A DNA stretch of 36,651 bases, taken from NCBI GenBank assembly GCA_947589745.1, contig CANQCS010000022.1:1-36651 (forward strand). Reading direction: 5' to 3'. Under the pieces are notes generated by a model. That model made no database searches and was not told the DNA's origin. It saw only the letters and a program-made list of their open reading frames with translations. A program made the position numbers and the translations under genes. Positions 8,319 through 16,652 of the stretch are shown piece by piece. The stretch is from an uncultured Oscillospiraceae bacterium. GTDB taxonomy: Bacteria > Bacillota > Clostridia > Oscillospirales > Oscillospiraceae. The first letter of the stretch is position 1; the number at the start of each line of letters is the position of its first letter.

Positions 8319-8948
8319 TTATGGGTTTTTCCGCGCCTCCAGCCGTTCGCAGAGGGCGGCGATCTGTTCATGCTTGAATTTGTAGCTGACCTTGTTGGCA
8401 ATGAGCCGGGCGCTGATGGGGACGATGGTCTCCCGGGGCTCCAGGTCGTTCTCCAGCAGGGTCTTGCCGGTCTCCACGATATCCACGATCACGTCGCTGA
8501 GGCCCAGGATGGGCGCGATCTCGATGGAGCCGTTGAGCTTGATAATGTCGATCTCCCGGCTCTGGGCGCTGTAGTACCGGGCGGCGATGTGGGGGAACTT
8601 GGTGGCCACCCGCAGCAGCCGGTCGGCGCTGTCCCGGAAGTCCTTCTTGGCGGCCACGCACATCCGGCACTTGCCCAGGCCCAGGTCCGCCAGCTCGTAC
8701 ACGTCCGGTCCGTACTCCAGCAGAATGTCCTTCCCGGCCACGCCGATATCCGCCGCGCCCCGCTCCACGTAGATGGCCACGTCCGAGGGCTTCACCCAGA
8801 AGTACCGCACCCCGGCCTCCGGGTTCTCGAAGATCAGCTTCCGGTTCTCCTCCTCGATGGCCGGGCAGGGGTAGCCCGCGGCCTTCAGCAGGCCGTACAC
8901 CTTCTCGCCCAGCCGTCCCTTGGGCAGGGCCACGTTCAGCAGCTCCAT
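8319..8948 (-). CDS. hisG: ATP phosphoribosyltransferase, short form catalytic subunit
   Basis: Condenses ATP with PRPP, the committed and feedback-controlled step. 209 residues; this is the short form without the C-terminal ACT-like regulatory domain, which needs HisZ, encoded directly upstream. Conserved N-terminal NVALPKGRLGEKV, RGAADIGVAGKD and the PRPP loop region DIVETGKTLLEN are visible. Start is ambiguous: ATG at 8948 (overlaps the hisZ stop as TGATG) or GTG at 8951 (overlaps as GTGA); both lie a suitable distance from AAGGAGG. Confidence 0.94.
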   Translation of the reverse strand: MELLNVALPKGRLGEKVYGLLKAAGYPCPAIEEENRKLIFENPEAGVRYFWVKPSDVAIYVERGAADIGVAGKDILLEYGPDVYELADLGLGKCRMCVAAKKDFRDSADRLLRVATKFPHIAARYYSAQSREIDIIKLNGSIEIAPILGLSDVIVDIVETGKTLLENDLEPRETIVPISARLIANKVSYKFKHEQIAALCERLEARKNP

Positions 8949-10036
8949 CACCGGCCGCCTCCTTCCCCGAACCGGATCACGTCCCGGTAGCGGAGGCCCG
9001 CCGGGGCCTGCCGCTCCGCCCGGACCACCCGGCCCTGGCGGATCAGCTTCTCCGCCTCCCGGGCCACGGCGGCGGGGTCGTCCTCCTTATTATATAGAAG
9101 GAGAATGTCGCCGTCGAAGCTGTCCTTCTTCTCCAGCCGCTCCAGCTGGTCCAGGTACACCGCGAAGCCCACGGCCCCGCCGGTCTTGCCCATGCGGCGC
9201 ATCAGGTTGTCGTACCGCCCCCCGGCCAGCACCCCGCTGGCGAGCCCCGGCAGGTAGCCCCGGAAGATGACGCCGCTGTAGTAGCTCATGTCGTTGACGA
9301 TGGAGAAGTCCAGCCGCAGCCGCTTGGCCGCGCCCCGGCTCTCCATGAGGCCGCAGAGGCCGGACAGCTCCGCCAGGGCCCCGGCGGCCTCCGGCCCCCG
9401 GACCATGCCCTCCAACACCGGCAGCACCTCCGCCGGGGGCCCGTACAGCAGGGCCAGGCGGCAGAGCCCGTCCGCCAGCTCCTTGGCCGCTCCGGCCTGG
9501 GCGCAGACGGAGCGGATGCCGGAGGCGTTCTTCCGCCCCAGCTCCCGGAGCAGGGCGGACCGCACGTCCTCCTCCAGCCCCGCCAGCAGGGCGGAGACGA
9601 AGCCCATGTGGCTCACGTCCAGCAGGTAGTCCCCGCCGCCGATGGCCTCCAGGCTCTCGGAGGCAAGGTACAGCACCTCACCCTCCGCGAAGAGGTCCAG
9701 GTCCCCCATGCACTCCAGCCCGGTCTGTAAAATCTCCCGGTAGCCCACGGCGGCGGGGGAGGTGCGGTAGACGTGCTCGTGGTAGTACACCTTCTGGAGC
9801 CCGCCGCCCTCCCGGGCGTTCTTCACAATGGAGAGGGTCACGTCCGGCTTCAGCGCCATGAGGCGCCCGTCGGTATCGGTAAAGGTCAGGATGTCCTCGC
9901 TGACCAGAAAGCTCTTGTTCCGCACGTAGAGGTCGTAGGGCTCGAACTTGCTCATGCGGTAGGGGAGGTACCCGTGCCGCCGGTACAGCTCCCGCAGCCG
10001 GAGCCCCGCCCGCTCTTCGCCGCGCATGATATCCAT
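8948..10036 (-). CDS. hisZ: ATP phosphoribosyltransferase regulatory subunit
   Basis: Catalytically dead relative of histidyl-tRNA synthetase that assembles with short HisG and confers histidine feedback inhibition. 362 residues. Class II synthetase-like features: ALKPDVTLSIVK, the motif-2-like VYYHEHVYR, DFSIVNDMSYYSGVIF, and GGRYDNLMRRMG. It lacks the C-terminal anticodon-binding domain of a true HisRS. ATG at 10036 has AAAGGAG about 11 bases upstream, overlapping the stop of the TrpR-like gene; the gap between the two genes is 8 nt. Confidence 0.94.
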   Translation of the reverse strand: MDIMRGEERAGLRLRELYRRHGYLPYRMSKFEPYDLYVRNKSFLVSEDILTFTDTDGRLMALKPDVTLSIVKNAREGGGLQKVYYHEHVYRTSPAAVGYREILQTGLECMGDLDLFAEGEVLYLASESLEAIGGGDYLLDVSHMGFVSALLAGLEEDVRSALLRELGRKNASGIRSVCAQAGAAKELADGLCRLALLYGPPAEVLPVLEGMVRGPEAAGALAELSGLCGLMESRGAAKRLRLDFSIVNDMSYYSGVIFRGYLPGLASGVLAGGRYDNLMRRMGKTGGAVGFAVYLDQLERLEKKDSFDGDILLLYNKEDDPAAVAREAEKLIRQGRVVRAERQAPAGLRYRDVIRFGEGGGR

Positions 10037-10044
10037 GGCTGTCG

Positions 10045-10341
10045 TCACTCCTTTCTCTGCCCCTCCAGCCGGTCCAGCACGGTGCGGTAGCCGCCGGCGC
10101 CGTAGGCGCAGCAGCGGTTGACCCGGCTGATGGTGGCGCTGCTGGCGCCGGTCTCGGCGGCAATGCGGCTGTAGACCATCCGCTGCCCCAGCAGCCGGGC
10201 CACCAGGATGCGCTGGGAGCAGTCCTGGATCTCCCGGCCGGTCATCAGGTCCTCCAGGAAGGCCCGGCACTCCGCCTCGGTCTCCAGGGAGAGGACCGCC
10301 CTCACCAGCAGACGGCCCCCGTCCGTATCAAAAAGGTCCAT
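10045..10341 (-). CDS. yerC: TrpR-like YerC/YecD family regulator, likely histidine repressor
   Basis: 98-residue all-helical protein of the TrpR fold. The helix-turn-helix lies at about residues 54-78 (RMVYSRIAAETGASSATISR), the typical YerC pattern. Comparative genomics of Gram-positive bacteria has proposed this family as the histidine repressor HisR; its position as first gene of a complete his operon, right behind a consensus promoter, fits autoregulation of the operon. That role is inferred, not visible in the sequence. Start at ATG 10341, preceded by AAGGAAGGAG; a further upstream start would lie within the promoter region. Confidence 0.88.
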   Translation of the reverse strand: MDLFDTDGGRLLVRAVLSLETEAECRAFLEDLMTGREIQDCSQRILVARLLGQRMVYSRIAAETGASSATISRVNRCCAYGAGGYRTVLDRLEGQRKE

Positions 10342-10374
10342 CGCTTCGCTCCTTCCTTGATTTTGCACTTTAGC

Positions 10375-10403
10375 ATGATAGCATGGCACAGCGCATAAGT
10401 CAA
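10375..10403 (-). promoter_or_regulatory. Promoter of the his operon with possible operator
   Basis: On the minus strand TTGACT (10398-10403) and TATCAT (10375-10380) are separated by exactly 17 nt, giving a leader of about 27 nt before the yerC ATG. A direct repeat CATGCTA-T-CATGCTA overlaps the -10 box and is a candidate binding site for the TrpR-like protein encoded first in the operon. Promoter match is direct observation; operator role is inference. No leader peptide or T-box is seen. Confidence 0.75.
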
Positions 10404-10565
10404 GGGCGACTTTTTCACGGTCCTCCGGCGGCCTCCTGCCCAGCGGATTCCTGCCTTTTCAGGAAATTTTTAACGGTTTACTGGGCAAAACAGCTAAAAA
10501 TTAAATTGCAAATTTAGTGAAAAGGGAAAACTTTATGGCAAAGCTATAAAATTTTATAATTTTTC
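10404..10565. other. AT-rich divergent intergenic region
   Basis: Between the his promoter and the araC-type promoter the sequence becomes unusually AT-rich for this genome. It contains a perfect 14-bp palindrome TATAAAATTTTATA (about 10546-10559) and an imperfect AAATTGCAAATTT palindrome near 10506. Either could be a regulator site for the divergent AraC-type gene. No coding sequence is seen. Confidence 0.5.
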
Positions 10566-10594
10566 TGGACAAATTGACGGTATATGTGTATAAT
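10566..10594 (+). promoter_or_regulatory. Promoter of the AraC-type regulator gene
   Basis: TGGACA (10566-10571) and a perfect TATAAT (10589-10594) lie 17 nt apart, about 60 bases before the chosen start codon. Confidence 0.7.
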
Positions 10595-10655
10595 GAGGCC
10601 AATCAAAGAGTCGAGGATGTTCCTGTGGGAAAGAGGTCGAGAGGAGGCGATATCC

Positions 10656-11546
10656 ATGCAGGAGCAGCAGAGCAGTATCTATAAGCACTCGATGAAGCTG
10701 GAAAGAAGAACGGCGTCCCTTTACGTCCAGAACACCGGCTGTCAGCAGTGTCCCCCCAGCTATGGGTGGGGCCCCGGCGTGCGGAACCACTTCCTCCTGC
10801 ACCACGTGGTGCGGGGGCGGGGCGTGTACCACTGCCGGGGGCGGCGGTACGAGCTGCAGGCCGGCGACACCTTCCTGATCTATCCGGATACCACCATTCA
10901 CTACCACGCTGACTCCGAGGAGCCCTGGGAGTACGTCTGGGTGGGCTTCAGCGGCCTGGACGCCCAGGGGTATGTGGAGCAGACGGACTTCACCCCCAAC
11001 ATGCCGGTCCTCCGGGCCAAGGACGGGGAGGGCGTCCGGGAGCTGATGGAGGCGGTGTACCAGAGCTGCGGCTCCGCCCCTTGGGAGCAGCTGGAGATGA
11101 ACTCCCGGCTGTACGCCCTGCTGGCGTTCCTGGTCCGCACCGCCCAGCGGCAGGGGAGGCCCAGGGAGGAGACCGACTGCGCCGTTCTGGCGGCGGAGTA
11201 CATCATCCACCACTACGAGGAGCCCATCACCGTGGAGGGCCTGGCGGCCTACACCTCCGTCAGCCACAGCAGCCTCTACCGCCGTTTCCTCAAGCGCTTC
11301 CAGATGTCCCCCAAGCGGTTCCTGATGGCCTACCGCATCGAGCGGGCCTGCGCGCTGCTGACGGAGACGGAGTGCTCCGTCCAGGAGATCTCCAACTCCG
11401 TGGGCTTCGAGGACCCGTTCTACTTCTCCCGGGCCTTCAAGGAGATCAAGGGCGTGTCCCCCCGGCAGTACGCCAACATGGCCAAGGGCCGGGTCAAGCG
11501 CCCGGAGATGGAGGAGAGCAGCATAGAGGCGGCCACTATCGTCTGA
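10656..11546 (+). CDS. AraC-family transcriptional regulator, probably of galactose use
   Basis: 296 residues. The N-terminal half (about 25-150) is a cupin-type sugar-sensing domain (NHFLLHHVVRGRGVYHC, then GDTFLIYPDTTIHYHAD). The C-terminal part (about 180-275) carries two helix-turn-helix units, SVSHSSLYRRFLKRFQMSPK and the signature VGFEDPFYFSRAFKEIKGVSPRQY. Chosen ATG has GAGGAGG ten bases upstream; an alternative upstream start adds 24 residues without similarity. It precedes galK and galT on the same strand, so control of those genes by galactose or an alpha-galactoside is a reasonable inference, but the ligand cannot be read from the sequence. Confidence 0.9.
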   Translation: MQEQQSSIYKHSMKLERRTASLYVQNTGCQQCPPSYGWGPGVRNHFLLHHVVRGRGVYHCRGRRYELQAGDTFLIYPDTTIHYHADSEEPWEYVWVGFSGLDAQGYVEQTDFTPNMPVLRAKDGEGVRELMEAVYQSCGSAPWEQLEMNSRLYALLAFLVRTAQRQGRPREETDCAVLAAEYIIHHYEEPITVEGLAAYTSVSHSSLYRRFLKRFQMSPKRFLMAYRIERACALLTETECSVQEISNSVGFEDPFYFSRAFKEIKGVSPRQYANMAKGRVKRPEMEESSIEAATIV

Positions 11547-11602
11547 CGGTCCCGCACAGCACACACAGCCTGACAAGCACACACGACTTTGTACCCTCTC
11601 AA

Positions 11603-11640
11603 GCGGCGTATGACGGCTCCGGCCGTCATGCGCCGCTATT
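11603..11640 (+). terminator. Hairpin terminator after the AraC-type gene
   Basis: 15-bp stem (one G-T pair) with loop TCCG: arms 11603-11617 and 11622-11636, followed by tatt. Weak T-run, so it may end or only slow transcription. Confidence 0.5.
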
Positions 11641-11815
11641 ATGTCTGGAAAGGCCGCAGCGTTAAGAAAATGTGCCGGCGGCACATTTTTAGCGTAGGCC
11701 GAGCGGCTGTGCCGCGAGGAGGGAACCACGCAAGGACTTTTTTCGCGCCGTGCGCGGCGCGAAACTCTACGAGGCTTTTGGCGTATAGCGGCTCCGGCCG
11801 CCATGCGCTGTCTTT
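11641..11815. repeat. Cluster of hairpins upstream of galK
   Basis: Three further inverted repeats in tandem: AAAATGTGCC/GGCACATTTT (11667-11676/11680-11689, loop of 3); TTTCGCGCC/GGCGCGAAA (11741-11749/11756-11764); and a stem at about 11781-11808 with the same TCCG loop and core as the one at 11603, followed by a T-rich run. The first and last share their central sequence, so this looks like a local duplication of a palindromic unit. No protein-coding potential is evident. Confidence 0.6.
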
Positions 11816-11900
11816 TTGTCCAGATAAGCGCCGGAAAAGTCCTGACAAAAAAATATCGGAAGATGGTCTAAAAATCCATTTTCTTTCCAACGGAGCGCCG

Positions 11901-11906
11901 TATAAT
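11901..11906 (+). promoter_or_regulatory. Candidate -10 box of galK
   Basis: Perfect TATAAT about 60 bases before the galK start. The -35 region at the expected distance is a poor match, as is common for promoters that need an AraC-type activator. Confidence 0.5.
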
Positions 11907-11965
11907 AGAGGCAGAAAAACCCAGGAAAACCCACAAAAATCTGCCGCTTTCAGGAGGGACCGCGT

Positions 11966-13237
11966 ATGTACGAATTTTCCCCGCTGCAAGATTTTGAAAA
12001 ACTCACCGCCGCCCTGCCGGCGCTCTACGGGCCGGACCGGGCCGCCGCCCAGGCGGAGCGGTACCGCCGGGTGCTGGCGGGCCTGGCGGATACCTTTGGC
12101 CCCAAGGACCGAGCCGCCGTCTTTTCCGCCCCCGGCCGCACCGAGATCGGCGGCAACCACACCGACCACCAGCACGGCCTGGTCCTGGCCGCCAGCGTGG
12201 ATCTGGACGTCATCGCCGCCGTGGCCCCCAACGGCCTGGACTGCATCCGGGTCAAGGGCGAGGGCTTCCCCCTGGACACGGTGGACCTGTTGGACCTCAG
12301 TGTCCGTGAGGAGGAGAAGGGCACCTCCGCCGCCCTCATCCGGGGCGTGGCTGCCCAGTTCGCGGAGCGTGGCTGCCGGATCGAGGGCTTCGACGCCTAC
12401 ACCAGCTCCAGCGTCCTCAAGGGCAGCGGCCTCAGCTCCAGCGCCGCCTTCGAGGTGCTGCTGGGAAACATCATCAATTCGCTTTTCTACGGCGGCAGGT
12501 GCGATCCCGTGGAGCTGGCCAAGATCGGCCAGCGGGCGGAGAACGTGTACTTCGGCAAGCCCAGCGGCCTGCTGGACCAGATGGCCTGCTCCGTGGGCGG
12601 CATGGTGGCCATAGACTTCGCGGACACCGCCGACCCGGCGGTGGAGCGGGTGGACTTCGACTTCGCCGCCGCGGGCCACGCCCTGTGTATCATCGACAGC
12701 GGCGCGGACCACGCGGACCTGACCCATGAGTACGCCGCCGTCACCGAGGATCTGCGGGCCGTCTGCGCCCGCTTCGGAAAGAGCGTCCTCCGGGAGGTGC
12801 CGGAGGCGGACTTCCTGGCCGCCCTGCCGGAGCTGCGCCGGGAGTGCGGCGACCGGGCGGTGCTGCGGGCCCTCCACGTCTACGGCGAGAACCGCCGGGC
12901 CGGGGGGGAGGCCGACGCCCTCCGCCGGGGGGACTTCGACGGCTTCCTCCGGCTGGTGAGGGAGTCCGGCCTCTCCAGCTGGCGGTTCCTCCAGAACGTG
13001 GTGCCCGCCGGGTACACCGCCCGCCAGGAGGTGGCGGTGGCCCTGGCACTGTGCGAGGCGCTGCTGGGGGAGCGGGGCGCGTCCCGGGTCCACGGAGGCG
13101 GCTTCGCCGGGACGGTCCAGGCCTTTGTGCCCCTGGACATGCTGGAGCGGTTCCGCAGTGAGATGGACCGGGTGCTGGGCCCGGGGGCCTGCCACGTGCT
13201 GACCGTCCGCCCGGTGGGCGGCGTGCGTCTGGTGTAA
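11966..13237 (+). CDS. galK: Galactokinase
   Basis: Phosphorylates galactose at C1 with ATP, first step of the Leloir pathway. 423 residues, GHMP kinase fold. The galactokinase signature lies at residues 57-71 (GRTEIGGNHTDHQHG), the ATP-binding glycine/serine-rich loop is LKGSGLSSSAAFE (about 151-163), the catalytic Asp is Asp204 in SGLLDQM, and the third GHMP motif is VHGGGFAGTVQAF. AGGAGG stands eight bases before the ATG. galT follows after 13 nt. Confidence 0.94.
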   Translation: MYEFSPLQDFEKLTAALPALYGPDRAAAQAERYRRVLAGLADTFGPKDRAAVFSAPGRTEIGGNHTDHQHGLVLAASVDLDVIAAVAPNGLDCIRVKGEGFPLDTVDLLDLSVREEEKGTSAALIRGVAAQFAERGCRIEGFDAYTSSSVLKGSGLSSSAAFEVLLGNIINSLFYGGRCDPVELAKIGQRAENVYFGKPSGLLDQMACSVGGMVAIDFADTADPAVERVDFDFAAAGHALCIIDSGADHADLTHEYAAVTEDLRAVCARFGKSVLREVPEADFLAALPELRRECGDRAVLRALHVYGENRRAGGEADALRRGDFDGFLRLVRESGLSSWRFLQNVVPAGYTARQEVAVALALCEALLGERGASRVHGGGFAGTVQAFVPLDMLERFRSEMDRVLGPGACHVLTVRPVGGVRLV

Positions 13238-13250
13238 GGAGGGGAGCGCC

Positions 13251-14744
13251 ATGGTCAACGAAGCCATTTCCAAGCTGGTCACCTACGCCGTCCGCACCGG
13301 ACTCATCGACGCCTCCGACGAGACCTGGGCCGTCAACACCATCATGGATGTGCTGAAGCTGGACAGCTACACCGACCCCGGCCAGGAGTGGGGGGAGATC
13401 CAGCTGGCCCCGGTGCTGGACGAGCTGCTGGACGACGCCTACGCCAGGGGCGTCCTCCAGGAGAACACCGTGGTCTACCGGGACCTCTTTGACACCGAGC
13501 TCATGGGCCGCCTGACGCCACGGCACTCCCAGGTCATCGAGAAGTTCCAGACCCTGTACCTGCGAAGCCCGGTGCTGGCCACGGACTGGTACTACGCTTT
13601 CAGCCAGAACACCAACTACATCCGCCGGGACCGCATCGCCCGGGACGTGAAGTGGGTGACCCCCACGGAGTACGGCGACCTGGACATCACCATCAACCTG
13701 TCCAAGCCGGAGAAGGACCCCAAAGCCATTGCAGCCGCCCGGGACCTGCCCGCGTCGGACTACCCCCGCTGCCAGCTCTGCGCCCAGAACGAGGGCTATG
13801 CGGGGCGGGTGAACCACCCGGCCCGGCAGAACCTCCGCATGGTGCCCATCTTCGTCGCCGGGGAGCCCTGGTTTTTGCAGTACAGCCCCTACGTCTACTA
13901 CAATGAACACTGCATCTGCCTCAACAGCGTCCACACCCCCATGAAGATCGACCGGAGCTGCTTCGTGAAGCTGCTGGACTTCGTCTGGCGGTTCCCCCAC
14001 TACTTCGTGGGCTCCAACGCGGACCTGCCCATCGTGGGCGGCTCCATCCTGGCCCACGAGCACTTCCAGGGCGGGCGGTACACCTTCGCCATGGAGCGGG
14101 CCCCCATCGAGCGGCCGGTGATGTTCCCCGGCTTCGAGGATGTGAAGGCCGGCATCGTGAAGTGGCCCATGTCGGTGGTGCGCCTGACGGCGGCGGACCG
14201 GGAGCGGCTGGTGGAGCTGGCGGACAAAATTCTCACCACCTGGCGGGGCTACACCGACGAGGCCTCCATGGTCCTGGCGGAGACCGACGGCGTGCCCCAC
14301 AACACCATCACCCCCATCGCCCGGCGGCGGGGGACGGACTACGAGCTGGACCTGGTGCTCCGCAACAACCTGACCACCCCGGAGCACCCCCTGGGGCTCT
14401 ACCACCCCCACGCCCAGCTCCACCATATCAAGAAGGAGAACATCGGCCTCATCGAGGTCATGGGGCTGGCGGTGCTGCCCGCCCGTTTGAAGGACGAGCT
14501 GTCCGCCCTGGCCGCTACCCTGGTCCGGGGGGAGGACCCGGCACTGGACCCGGTCCTCAGCAAGCACGCGCCTTGGGCCTACGAGCTCTGCAAGCAGTAT
14601 ACCTTTACAGCAGAAAACGCCGAAACCATCCTGCGGCAGGAGGTGGGCAAGGTGTTTGCCCAGGTGCTGGAGGACGCCGGCGTCTACAAGTGTACGCCGG
14701 AGGGCCGGGAGGCGTTTCTGCGGTTCCTCGATACGGTCAGATAA
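13251..14744 (+). CDS. galT: UDP-glucose--hexose-1-phosphate uridylyltransferase, class II
   Basis: Exchanges UMP between UDP-glucose and galactose-1-phosphate. At 497 residues it belongs to the class II GalT family of Firmicutes (about 500 residues), not the 350-residue class I. Supporting segments are QNTNYIRRDRIARDVKW, YNEHCICLNSVHTPM, and GGSILAHEHFQGGRYTF, which should hold the nucleotidylated histidine region. TAAGGAGG precedes the ATG. No galE is present in the window. Confidence 0.93.
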   Translation: MVNEAISKLVTYAVRTGLIDASDETWAVNTIMDVLKLDSYTDPGQEWGEIQLAPVLDELLDDAYARGVLQENTVVYRDLFDTELMGRLTPRHSQVIEKFQTLYLRSPVLATDWYYAFSQNTNYIRRDRIARDVKWVTPTEYGDLDITINLSKPEKDPKAIAAARDLPASDYPRCQLCAQNEGYAGRVNHPARQNLRMVPIFVAGEPWFLQYSPYVYYNEHCICLNSVHTPMKIDRSCFVKLLDFVWRFPHYFVGSNADLPIVGGSILAHEHFQGGRYTFAMERAPIERPVMFPGFEDVKAGIVKWPMSVVRLTAADRERLVELADKILTTWRGYTDEASMVLAETDGVPHNTITPIARRRGTDYELDLVLRNNLTTPEHPLGLYHPHAQLHHIKKENIGLIEVMGLAVLPARLKDELSALAATLVRGEDPALDPVLSKHAPWAYELCKQYTFTAENAETILRQEVGKVFAQVLEDAGVYKCTPEGREAFLRFLDTVR

Positions 14745-14791
14745 GCGGGCAGAGAATCACGCGCTCCGCCAAAAGCACATATTCCAAAAGA

Positions 14792-14825
14792 CCGTCCGGC
14801 ACAACGCCGGGCGGCCTTTTTCGTA
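14792..14825. terminator. Bidirectional terminator between galT and the convergent membrane protein gene
   Basis: Stem CCGTCCGGC / GCCGGGCGG (9 bp, one G-T pair) with loop acaac, followed by CCTTTTT on the plus strand and preceded by AAAAG, which serves the minus strand. Confidence 0.8.
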
Positions 14826-14839
14826 CAAGTTAAATTGCT

Positions 14840-16015
14840 TTACAGCATAGAGAACAGAACATAGATCCAGTGGGCCGCCACACCGGCGCAGAGGCCGCCG
14901 ATGGTGTGGCTGATGATGGCCTTGCCGATCAGCTCCTTGCAGCCCAGGGAGTTCATCATGGAGGCGTGGGTGCTGAGGTAGCCGCTCCAGCACATGCACA
15001 TGGCGGTGAACACCGCCACGTCGCCGGCCCCGGCCTTTCCCTGGGAAATGAGGCTGGACACCAGGCTCATGGCCGCCCCCGCTGCGCCCAGGGCGGTCAC
15101 CGGCACGCCGATGCCCTCCGGGGAGGAGAAACCGAAGAGGGGCTTGAGGAGGAAGTCGATCTTGTCCGCCAGGTCCGGCAGCAGGTGGATACCCTCGTAG
15201 GCCGCGCCGGTGTATGCGCCGCTCTCCGACGGGTTCCCAATGAGCATCATCACCAGGGTGCAGATGATGAGCACGCCGGGGACGATGCTGACGCCCAGCT
15301 TCACGCCGTTGGCGCCGCCCTCCAGCAGCGCCGCCATCAGGCGGTTGCACACGCTGCCGTGGCGCACCGGGCGCATGTTGCTGGGGTAGTCCTGCCTGAC
15401 CTGGAAGGAGGAGCTTGGCGTGACGCCGAAGTGCTTCTTGGTGAAGACCAGCATGATCCGGGTGCTGATGATGCTGCCGATGACCGCGCCCAGCAGTCCC
15501 ACCGCTACCGCTTTGCCCATGGGCTGTCCGGCGGCGGGGCCCAGGCTCAACATGTAGGTGCAGACGATGAGCCCCATGCCGAAGGAGGTGCCCAGGTTGG
15601 TGAGGGCGGGGAGCTGGTAGGGGGCGAAGTAGTGCTTGAAGTAGTCGTCCTCCGCCAGGGCCAGCACCGCCGGGTTGTCCGAGAGGAAGGTGGTGACGAT
15701 GCCCAGGGAGGCCGCGCCGGGGAGGCCGTAGACGGGCCGCATGAAGGGACGCAGGAGCCGGTCCGCCAGGGTGACGGTGCCAAACTCGGAGAGCAGGGCG
15801 GAGATGGCGCTCATCAAAACGCAGATGGCCGTGATGTACAGGACCGTGTCCATCAGCAGGGCGTAGGCCGTGTTCAGCATGGTGTTGATCATGTTGGCGG
15901 CGCCCATTTTCCAGATGAACAGCGCGAAGGGAACGCAGAACCCGATGGGGAAGATAAAGTTCTCCAGACTGATCTCCGGCTTCAGCTCCAAGCCGTTCTC
16001 AACTGTGTCTTTCAT
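14840..16015 (-). CDS. CD0519/CD1768 family multi-pass membrane protein
   Basis: 391 residues with roughly eight to ten hydrophobic segments. It matches my recollection of the Clostridia CD0519/CD1768 membrane family: ENFIFPIGFCVPFALFIWKMGAANMINT at the start, LADRLLRPFMRPVYGLPGAASLGI, a TTFLSDNPAVLALAEDDYF region and TNLGTSFGMGLIV. The fold resembles the nucleoside recognition/gate proteins, so transport or a structural role in the membrane is possible; the substrate is unknown. ATG at 16015 follows AGGAGGT closely. It lies downstream of rnpB on the same strand, convergent to galT. Confidence 0.8.
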   Translation of the reverse strand: MKDTVENGLELKPEISLENFIFPIGFCVPFALFIWKMGAANMINTMLNTAYALLMDTVLYITAICVLMSAISALLSEFGTVTLADRLLRPFMRPVYGLPGAASLGIVTTFLSDNPAVLALAEDDYFKHYFAPYQLPALTNLGTSFGMGLIVCTYMLSLGPAAGQPMGKAVAVGLLGAVIGSIISTRIMLVFTKKHFGVTPSSSFQVRQDYPSNMRPVRHGSVCNRLMAALLEGGANGVKLGVSIVPGVLIICTLVMMLIGNPSESGAYTGAAYEGIHLLPDLADKIDFLLKPLFGFSSPEGIGVPVTALGAAGAAMSLVSSLISQGKAGAGDVAVFTAMCMCWSGYLSTHASMMNSLGCKELIGKAIISHTIGGLCAGVAAHWIYVLFSML

Positions 16016-16052
16016 ACGACCTCCTAAAATATTCTTTTTTCGACACACCACA

Positions 16053-16092
16053 CACAAAATCGGTCCCCCGGCGCGCACCGCGCCGGAGGACC
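16053..16092 (-). terminator. Terminator of rnpB
   Basis: 14-bp stem (arms 16062-16075 and 16079-16092, one G-T pair, loop of 3) directly after the RNase P RNA 3' end, followed on the minus strand by GATTTTGTG. The next gene may depend on readthrough, as no separate promoter is obvious. Confidence 0.7.
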
Positions 16093-16102
16093 CGTATCCA
16101 GC

Positions 16103-16618
16103 CGCGAGCAAGACTGTAAGCCGGGTTCTGTATTTGACAGTCATCTATCTCGACGGCCTGTTGCCAGACCGCTCCAGCCACCTCCTGAGGACGGCCGGGC
16201 CGGCCTGTGTGTCCTCCCACGGTGTTGCTCCGGATAGAGTTTACAGCATCGGACAGTCTCCAGCCGATGGGTGCGCTCTTACCGCACCTTTCCACCCTTA
16301 CCGCAGCGGCTTCTCCGCTGCGGTAAGGGTGGACCGATTCCTGACGGAATCGGGTCGCCTGCGGGCGGGCGATTGCACGTGAAAGTGGGGGCTTGGCGCC
16401 CCCCCTTTCACACGATCCCCCTCGTGCGAAGAGGGGGATCGCCTAACGCAGGGGTCCCTGATCGAAACGGAGAAACCGCCGCGGCGGTATATCTCTGTTG
16501 CACTTTTCCTGAAGTCGCCTTCGGCGGGCGTTACCCGTTATCCTTGCCCTGTGGAGCCCGGACTTTCCTCACAGCGGACCTTTCGGCCTCGCCGCGCGAC
16601 TGTCTGTCTTACTCGCGG
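16103..16618 (-). ncRNA. rnpB: RNase P RNA, class A, with enlarged P12 region
   Basis: Catalytic RNA that trims the 5' leader of tRNA precursors. Read on the minus strand it has GAGGAAAGTCCGGGCTCC and the following acagggc (class A signature), GGTAACGCCCG, AGTGCAACAGAGA, a GGTGCGGTAAGAGCGCACC segment, AAACTCTATCCGGAGCAA and the 3' ACAGAACCCGGCTTAC. P1 pairs CCGCGAGTAAGAC at the 5' end with GTCTTGCTCGCGG at the 3' end, which sets the ends. At about 516 nt it is longer than the usual 350-400 nt. The excess is in 16292-16441: an 18-bp perfect stem (16292-16332), an 8-bp stem (16334-16353), a stem at 16379-16411 and a 10-bp stem (16413-16441). Confidence 0.96.
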
Positions 16619-16623
16619 ACTCT

Positions 16624-16652
16624 ATTGTACACGAGTGGGAGCGATTTGTCAA
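16624..16652 (-). promoter_or_regulatory. Promoter of rnpB
   Basis: Perfect TTGACA (16647-16652) and TACAAT (16624-16629) with a 17-nt spacer on the minus strand; transcription would begin at the predicted P1 5' end near 16618. Confidence 0.9.

Noticed and set aside
11589-12614. Open frame running from the hairpin cluster into galK in another frame
   Set aside because: The first part is hairpin sequence and the rest is a shifted reading of galK.
12741-14567. Long antisense frame over galT, and similar antisense frames over gcvPA, gcvPB, lpdA, murD and the ASCH-metallopeptidase gene
   Set aside because: Same codon-bias mirror effect; the plus-strand or minus-strand partner has clear family motifs and a ribosome-binding site.
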